From an uncultured Pseudomonadota bacterium (GTDB lineage Bacteria; Desulfobacterota_B; Binatia; UBA9968), in assembly GCA_946478635.1 (NCBI GenBank), contig CAMLCX010000204.1, positions 1-8,209 on the forward strand: 8,209 nucleotides of DNA, written 5' to 3'. This document shows positions 5,370 to 8,209 of the stretch, in pieces. How positions within the stretch are numbered: position 1 is the first letter of the stretch; each line of letters begins with the position of its first letter. Both the position numbers and the translations under genes were made by a program. The notes under the pieces were generated by a model that did no database searches, was not told where the DNA came from, and saw only the letters and a list, made by a program, of their open reading frames with translations.

Positions 5370-6128
5370 ATGGCTGAAAAGGGATCGTTGGCAGAGCGCG
5401 CGGATGCGCTCGAGCGCAAGATGAGCGACGAGCTCGATGTGCTCATTTCAAAATCGGCGCTGTTCAATATGGCGGACGGCAAGCTCGGCGCGTCCAACAT
5501 GGGTTCTGATGTCACGGCCAAGCGCGGCAAGTATCAACTAATGGACGACGATCCGCGACTGCCGAAAATGCCGGCGAAGCCGACGCTCCTCGATTATTTC
5601 GAGTGCCGCGCCAAGGGCATCAACCATATGCTGCAAAGCGCAACCCATGCGCTCAAGGCGTCCATGCCGGAAAAAACGATTCTCGCCTGCCTTGTGCACG
5701 ATATCGCCAATGCGATCTTCATCAAGAGCGATCACGGCTACTGGGGCGCGCAGCTGATCGAGCCCTACGTCGACGAGGAGGTAAGCTGGGCGGTGCGGGC
5801 GCACCAGGCGCTCCGTTTCTTTCCCGACGAGTCGGTCGGTTATTCGTATCCGGAAGCCTACGTCAAGAATTTCGGGCGCGATTACGAGCCGGACGATTAC
5901 ATCAAAGACGCGTACCAGCGCGCCCGCAATCACAAGTGGTATATGACCGCGCGCATGATCACGGTCCACGACATTTACTCCTTCGATCCCAACGCGGCGG
6001 TGAGCTGGGAGCCTTTCGTCGACATTGTTGGCCGTCACTTCAAACAGCCGGACGAGGGCTTGGGCTTCGACAACAGCCCGGTCGCGCACATGTGGCGCAC
6101 CATCCGGCGTCCGACAAAGTATCTCTGA
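5370..6128 (+). CDS. HD-domain metalloprotein, PhnZ-like mixed-valent diiron oxygenase candidate
   Basis: The 252-residue cytoplasmic protein starts at an ATG with GGAGG 8 nt upstream. Residues 1-70 are a polar extension. The HD core follows: HMLQSATHAL (His86), LVHDIAN (His110-Asp111), SDHGYWGA (His122), VRAHQALRFF (His145) and ITVHDIYSFD (Asp201). This is the six-ligand order of HD oxygenases such as PhnZ, which oxidatively cleaves 2-amino-1-hydroxyethylphosphonate. From memory of PhnZ (Tyr24, Glu27, His34, His58-Asp59), the spacings Tyr76-His86 (10) and His86-His110 (24) are identical. Glu27 falls on Cys79 with Glu78 next to it. The usual PhnZ partner PhnY (an Fe(II)/2-oxoglutarate hydroxylase) is not in the window, so phosphonate use is unproven; a phosphohydrolase role is the main alternative. 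It stands alone, divergent from its left neighbour and convergent with its right one. Confidence 0.85.
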   Translation: MAEKGSLAERADALERKMSDELDVLISKSALFNMADGKLGASNMGSDVTAKRGKYQLMDDDPRLPKMPAKPTLLDYFECRAKGINHMLQSATHALKASMPEKTILACLVHDIANAIFIKSDHGYWGAQLIEPYVDEEVSWAVRAHQALRFFPDESVGYSYPEAYVKNFGRDYEPDDYIKDAYQRARNHKWYMTARMITVHDIYSFDPNAAVSWEPFVDIVGRHFKQPDEGLGFDNSPVAHMWRTIRRPTKYL

Positions 6129-6222
6129 GGCTCAATGCCGCGGCCCGTTCTAGACGTTCAAGCCGTTCAACCGCTCCCCTCGCTACAGGGCCTCAGAAGG
6201 CCGCCACTCGGGATGACCGGCT

Positions 6223-6258
6223 GTCCTGAGTAGGCGGCGAAGCGCCGTATCGAAGGAC
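6223..6258. repeat. REP-like element, CTGAG...CGAAG core copy D with nested hairpin
   Basis: The outer arms are GTCCT (6223-6227) and AGGAC (6254-6258). The inner stem is GGCG (6233-6236) with CGCC (6243-6246). The flanks GTCCTGAGT and ATCGAAGGAC are the same core as in the left spacer, but here an inner GC-rich hairpin is inserted between the halves. It is a complete unit of the dispersed family. Confidence 0.6.
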
Positions 6259-6365
6259 GCTCCGTTCAAATCGTTTAGACCGCGTCACACGAACGTTGAA
6301 ACTATATAAAGATAAAGCGGAACTGAAATCTGACTTTGAACTTTTGAATCACTGCGAGTCATATT

Positions 6366-6382
6366 CCCCGCAGCTTGCTGCG
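6366..6382. repeat. Decayed copy of the CCCCGCAGC palindrome
   Basis: CCCCGCAGCTTGCTGCG is identical over 17 nt to 6534-6550 but lacks the final GGG of the right arm. Only a CGCAGC/GCTGCG stem remains. The two copies lie 168 nt apart in the same orientation. Confidence 0.6.
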
Positions 6383-6406
6383 TTAAGTTGATTTCTTTCC
6401 GAAGAC

Positions 6407-6499
6407 CGTCATTCCCGCATGTTTTAAGCGGTGGTTCGACCGTGCTCACCACAGGCGAGTCCGGAACTGGACCCCCGATAGAAACATTCGGGGGTGACG
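6407..6499. repeat. 93-bp MITE-like element with imperfect 15-nt terminal inverted repeats
   Basis: The left end CGTCATTCCCGCATG (6407-6421) matches the reverse complement of the right end CATTCGGGGGTGACG (6485-6499) at 12 of 15 positions. Inside, CCCCCGA (6472-6478) pairs with TCGGGGG (6488-6494), and GTGGT (6431-6435) with ACCAC (near 6448-6452). The CGTCAT-type edge matches that of the composite element at 480-588. No coding capacity is seen, so any mobility would need an enzyme from elsewhere. Confidence 0.55.
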
Positions 6500-6531
6500 C
6501 CTTTGGGATACCTTCCGTCGCGTTCTTGTGA

Positions 6532-6555
6532 TACCCCGCAGCTTGCTGCGGGGTA
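6532..6555. repeat. Perfect 24-nt palindrome TACCCCGCAGC / GCTGCGGGGTA
   Basis: Arms of 11 nt (6532-6542 and 6545-6555) flank a TT centre and fold into a very stable GC hairpin. It lies 36 nt past the stop of the minus-strand binding-protein gene, where it could act as a terminator or protect the 3' end. The following TATC lacks a U tract. The partial duplicate at 6366-6382 argues that it is a repeat first and a terminator second. Confidence 0.6.
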
Positions 6556-6590
6556 ATTCATCGTTGAATCTTTGAACCGCCGTGAGGCTT

Positions 6591-7679
6591 TTACCTTTGC
6601 GGCAATGGGTCGGGGCCGGTGAGCTTTTTGAGAAGCTCGACGGCTTCGCGCTCGCGGGGCATGTCCTTGATGGTTTGCTCCAGCTCCTCCGGCATTTGCG
6701 GCTCGGCCTTTAGTCCGGTGAGCTTGGTATACTCCTTGAAGAAATCGGCGTCTCTATAGGTTTTGCGCATCGCTTCCTGCAGGATGTGCACGCGGTCTTT
6801 AGGCGTGCCGGGAGGAAGGATAAATGGGTTGCCGCTGCCGACGAAGGTCCGGTACAACGCAACGACTTTCCGGTCCATGTCGGACCGAGCAAAGCTCTCG
6901 ACATCGGGAAGTCCGGCAAAGCGCGGATGCGCGTGTTTCCGTCCCTTGGGGATCTCGATGATGCCATGGAAGTTCATGAGACTTTTATCGACCCATTGCG
7001 GTTTTTCGTGCAGCAGCGCGTCCGCCACGGTTGACCGAGTGTCGATCTCACCCTGCTCGATGGCCACATCGAGCTCCGGTGAGTTGTATCCGGTAACGAA
7101 TCTGGGTTGTTTCAGCCCGATCAGGTACGCGAACATTCGACCCGAGATGTAGATCAGATGTCCCACCGACTGGGAGCCTATTCTCAAACCTGAAGCCGCG
7201 CGGAGCTTTTCCAAACTGTCGATGCCCGCCTCCTTGCGTGTAAAAAAAACATGGTAGCCGCCGCTATAGCTGGTTCCGAGGTAGCTCACTTTATCGATGT
7301 CGTAGAGAATCCCGCTCTCTCCGAGAATGGGTTGCATGACGAATGGGGTCGACATGCGGCCAATGGTCAGGCCGTCCGGACGGACCGAATTGTAAAGGTG
7401 GTTTGCCGCCTTCTTCCCGCCGCCGCCGTCCATGTACTGCATCACAACGGTGGGATTTCCCGGAATATACTTTTGGAGAAAAGGAGCCACGGCTTTGGTC
7501 CGCATGCTCCCGACTCCGCCGGGCGCGCTGCTCTCGAGGATGGTAACGGTTTTCCCCTGAAAGAAAGAAGTTTGCGGAAAAGCGACGCTGCCCATGAAGA
7601 GATCGAAGCCAAGACCGAGCAATAGCGCGCCAAGATAAATTTGGAAAAGCACCACCGGCTTGGATCTATCGCTTCTCAA
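6591..7679 (-). CDS. Bug/TctC-type solute-binding protein (tripartite tricarboxylate transporter family)
   Basis: This 362-residue exported protein starts at TTG (7679). An in-frame TGA lies 27 nt upstream with no ATG or GTG between, and GGGGGTG is placed about 5 nt before the TTG. The next ATG (residue 29) would remove most of the signal peptide. The signal is a hydrophobic stretch over residues 9-30, with cleavage probably near VAFPQ (32-36). The mature part has the family order: FQGKTVTILESSAPGGVGSM (40-59), MDGGGGKKAANHLYN (83-97), RPDGLTIG (100-107) and an LPPGTPKDRV motif near the C-terminus. Bug proteins capture carboxylates, aromatic acids or related molecules for TctAB-type permeases, which are absent here. 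The usual GG-x-x-D pocket motif is GGVGSM, so ligand contacts may differ. The luciferase-like monooxygenase lies 147 nt upstream on the same strand. Confidence 0.88.
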   Translation of the reverse strand: MRSDRSKPVVLFQIYLGALLLGLGFDLFMGSVAFPQTSFFQGKTVTILESSAPGGVGSMRTKAVAPFLQKYIPGNPTVVMQYMDGGGGKKAANHLYNSVRPDGLTIGRMSTPFVMQPILGESGILYDIDKVSYLGTSYSGGYHVFFTRKEAGIDSLEKLRAASGLRIGSQSVGHLIYISGRMFAYLIGLKQPRFVTGYNSPELDVAIEQGEIDTRSTVADALLHEKPQWVDKSLMNFHGIIEIPKGRKHAHPRFAGLPDVESFARSDMDRKVVALYRTFVGSGNPFILPPGTPKDRVHILQEAMRKTYRDADFFKEYTKLTGLKAEPQMPEELEQTIKDMPREREAVELLKKLTGPDPLPQR

Positions 7680-7754
7680 TAGGCACCCCCGAGAACTGCG
7701 GTTTCGTCAACTCTCTTCCCGTGATCCCCCGCTGAATCGCTATGACTCGAAGCC

Positions 7755-7783
7755 CGACTAACACCTCTGAAAAGTCGTGTCAA
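7755..7783 (-). promoter_or_regulatory. Weak promoter candidate upstream of the Bug-type binding protein
   Basis: On the minus strand a perfect TTGACA (plus 7778-7783) is followed after 17 nt by TAGTCG (plus 7755-7760). The -35 is ideal but the -10 is poor. If used, the transcript would begin about 65-70 nt before the TTG start and make the binding protein independent of the upstream monooxygenase gene. By-eye call only. Confidence 0.22.
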
Positions 7784-7826
7784 TGAGACAATCTTGGCTT
7801 CGTATGAAACAGGCTGCCGAATGGGG

Positions 7827-8209
7827 CTAGGTTTTTTCCAATCCAAAGGCTTCCGCCAGCAGTTCGTAGGAGCGATGGCGCGGGGCTGGGTCGTATGTCC
7901 ACGTGACCACCACCAGTTCGTCGAGGTCTAAGCTTTTCGCGAGTTCTTTCAGTCGCGCGGCAACCTGATCTGTGGAGCCGACAATCGCTTTGCGGTGCAG
8001 CTTCTCGGCAGTCGCCATCTCCGCGAGAGAATAGGGGCGCATGGCTTCCTCGGGCGACATGAGCGGCTGCCGGATGCCTTGTCTGCGATCGATCATTGCG
8101 CGTTCGCGCGATTTGAATTGAAACCGCGCTTCTTCTTCGGTATCGGCTGCCAGTGCCCAGACGCAAATCGTGCAGATCGGCTTGGGATTTTTTTCGCTCG
8201 GGCGATAGT
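7827..8209 (-). CDS. Luciferase-like (LLM class) flavin-dependent monooxygenase, C-terminal part (runs off the right edge)
   Basis: The frame is open from the right edge to a TAG at 7827-7829, giving 126 visible residues. An internal ATG at 8096 is not the start, because family sequence continues upstream of it. From the edge it reads YRPSEKNPKPICTICVWALA, then AADTEEEARFQFKSRERA (20-37). AIVGSTDQVAARLKELA (74-90) and RHRSYELLAEAFGL (110-123) follow. The 'Ala-Asp-Thr-x-x-Glu-Ala' segment, the VG-[ST]-x-x-x-V loop and the C-terminal SYELLA-AFGL helix are typical of F420/FMN luciferase-like oxidoreductases (COG2141). These proteins use reduced flavin to oxidise small organic molecules. The TIM-barrel N-terminus and most of the flavin site are outside the window, so the cofactor (FMN or F420) and substrate cannot be decided. 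It lies upstream of, and on the same strand as, the Bug-type binding protein. Confidence 0.87.
   Translation of the reverse strand, partial: YRPSEKNPKPICTICVWALAADTEEEARFQFKSRERAMIDRRQGIRQPLMSPEEAMRPYSLAEMATAEKLHRKAIVGSTDQVAARLKELAKSLDLDELVVVTWTYDPAPRHRSYELLAEAFGLEKT

Larger units (their letters stand above)
6129..6590. other. Repeat-rich spacer between convergent genes
   Basis: This 462-nt stretch between convergent genes has no credible coding sequence. It is packed with palindromes at 6189-6202, 6223-6258, 6366-6382, 6407-6499 and 6532-6555, listed separately where strong. The GGCCT-CAGA-AGGCC hairpin (6189-6202), about 60 nt after the HD gene stop, is a weak terminator candidate without a T run. 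The AT-rich piece around 6300-6350 shows nothing recognisable. Confidence 0.7.

Noticed and set aside
5538..6229. Long open frames of 183 codons (minus, 5538-6089) and 208 codons (plus, 5603-6229) over the HD gene
   Set aside because: Both are shadows of the HD-domain gene, which has the ribosome site and the conserved metal ligands; the alternative frames show low-complexity Arg/Ala-rich products.
1..8209. CRISPR array, tRNA, rRNA or insertion sequence
   Set aside because: No regularly spaced identical repeats, cloverleaf-like sequence, rRNA motifs or transposase coding sequence were seen on either strand.

Overview
The window looks like chromosomal DNA of an uncultured, moderately GC-rich soil or sediment bacterium. 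Clustered orphan periplasmic solute-binding proteins, a luciferase-like monooxygenase, isochorismatase-fold proteins and many REP-like hairpins between genes recall Desulfobacterota/Binatota-, Rokubacteria- or Tectomicrobia-type genomes. That placement is inferred from gene content only. No rRNA, tRNA, CRISPR array, transposase, plasmid or phage gene was seen.

Layout, left to right. Positions 1-196 (minus) hold the N-terminus of a gamma-glutamyltranspeptidase, preceded by a possible 21-codon leader ORF (193-258). A repeat-rich spacer (259-751) follows. On the plus strand, 752-1387 encodes a cytoplasmic isochorismatase-fold protein, joined by a TAATG overlap to an exported iron/AfuA-type solute-binding protein (1387-2385). 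Facing it on the minus strand are an exported isochorismatase-fold protein (4311-4922) and then a family-5 peptide-type solute-binding protein (2541-4061). An HD-domain protein with a PhnZ-like metal-ligand pattern lies on the plus strand at 5370-6128. After another repeat-rich spacer (6129-6590), the minus strand carries a Bug/TctC-type solute-binding protein (6591-7679, TTG start) and the C-terminal part of a luciferase-like flavin monooxygenase (7827 to the right edge).

The most interesting point is that both isochorismatase-fold proteins lack the nucleophilic cysteine of the cysteine-hydrolase branch (Gly155 in one, Ala149 in the other). Each sits beside a solute-binding protein, giving two converging 'isochorismatase fold + binding protein' pairs. 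The exported member has also lost the catalytic lysine, so it looks like a periplasmic pseudoenzyme or binding protein. None of the three solute-binding proteins has a permease or ATPase gene in the window. The general picture is uptake and catabolism of small organic compounds (amides, peptides, carboxylates, perhaps organophosphonates), but no substrate can be assigned from sequence alone.

Four spacers carry palindromic repeats, including four copies of a CTGAG...CGAAG core element, an ATTCCC-N8-GGGAAT palindrome, a 93-bp element with imperfect terminal inverted repeats, and two copies of a CCCCGCAGC/GCTGCGGGG palindrome.
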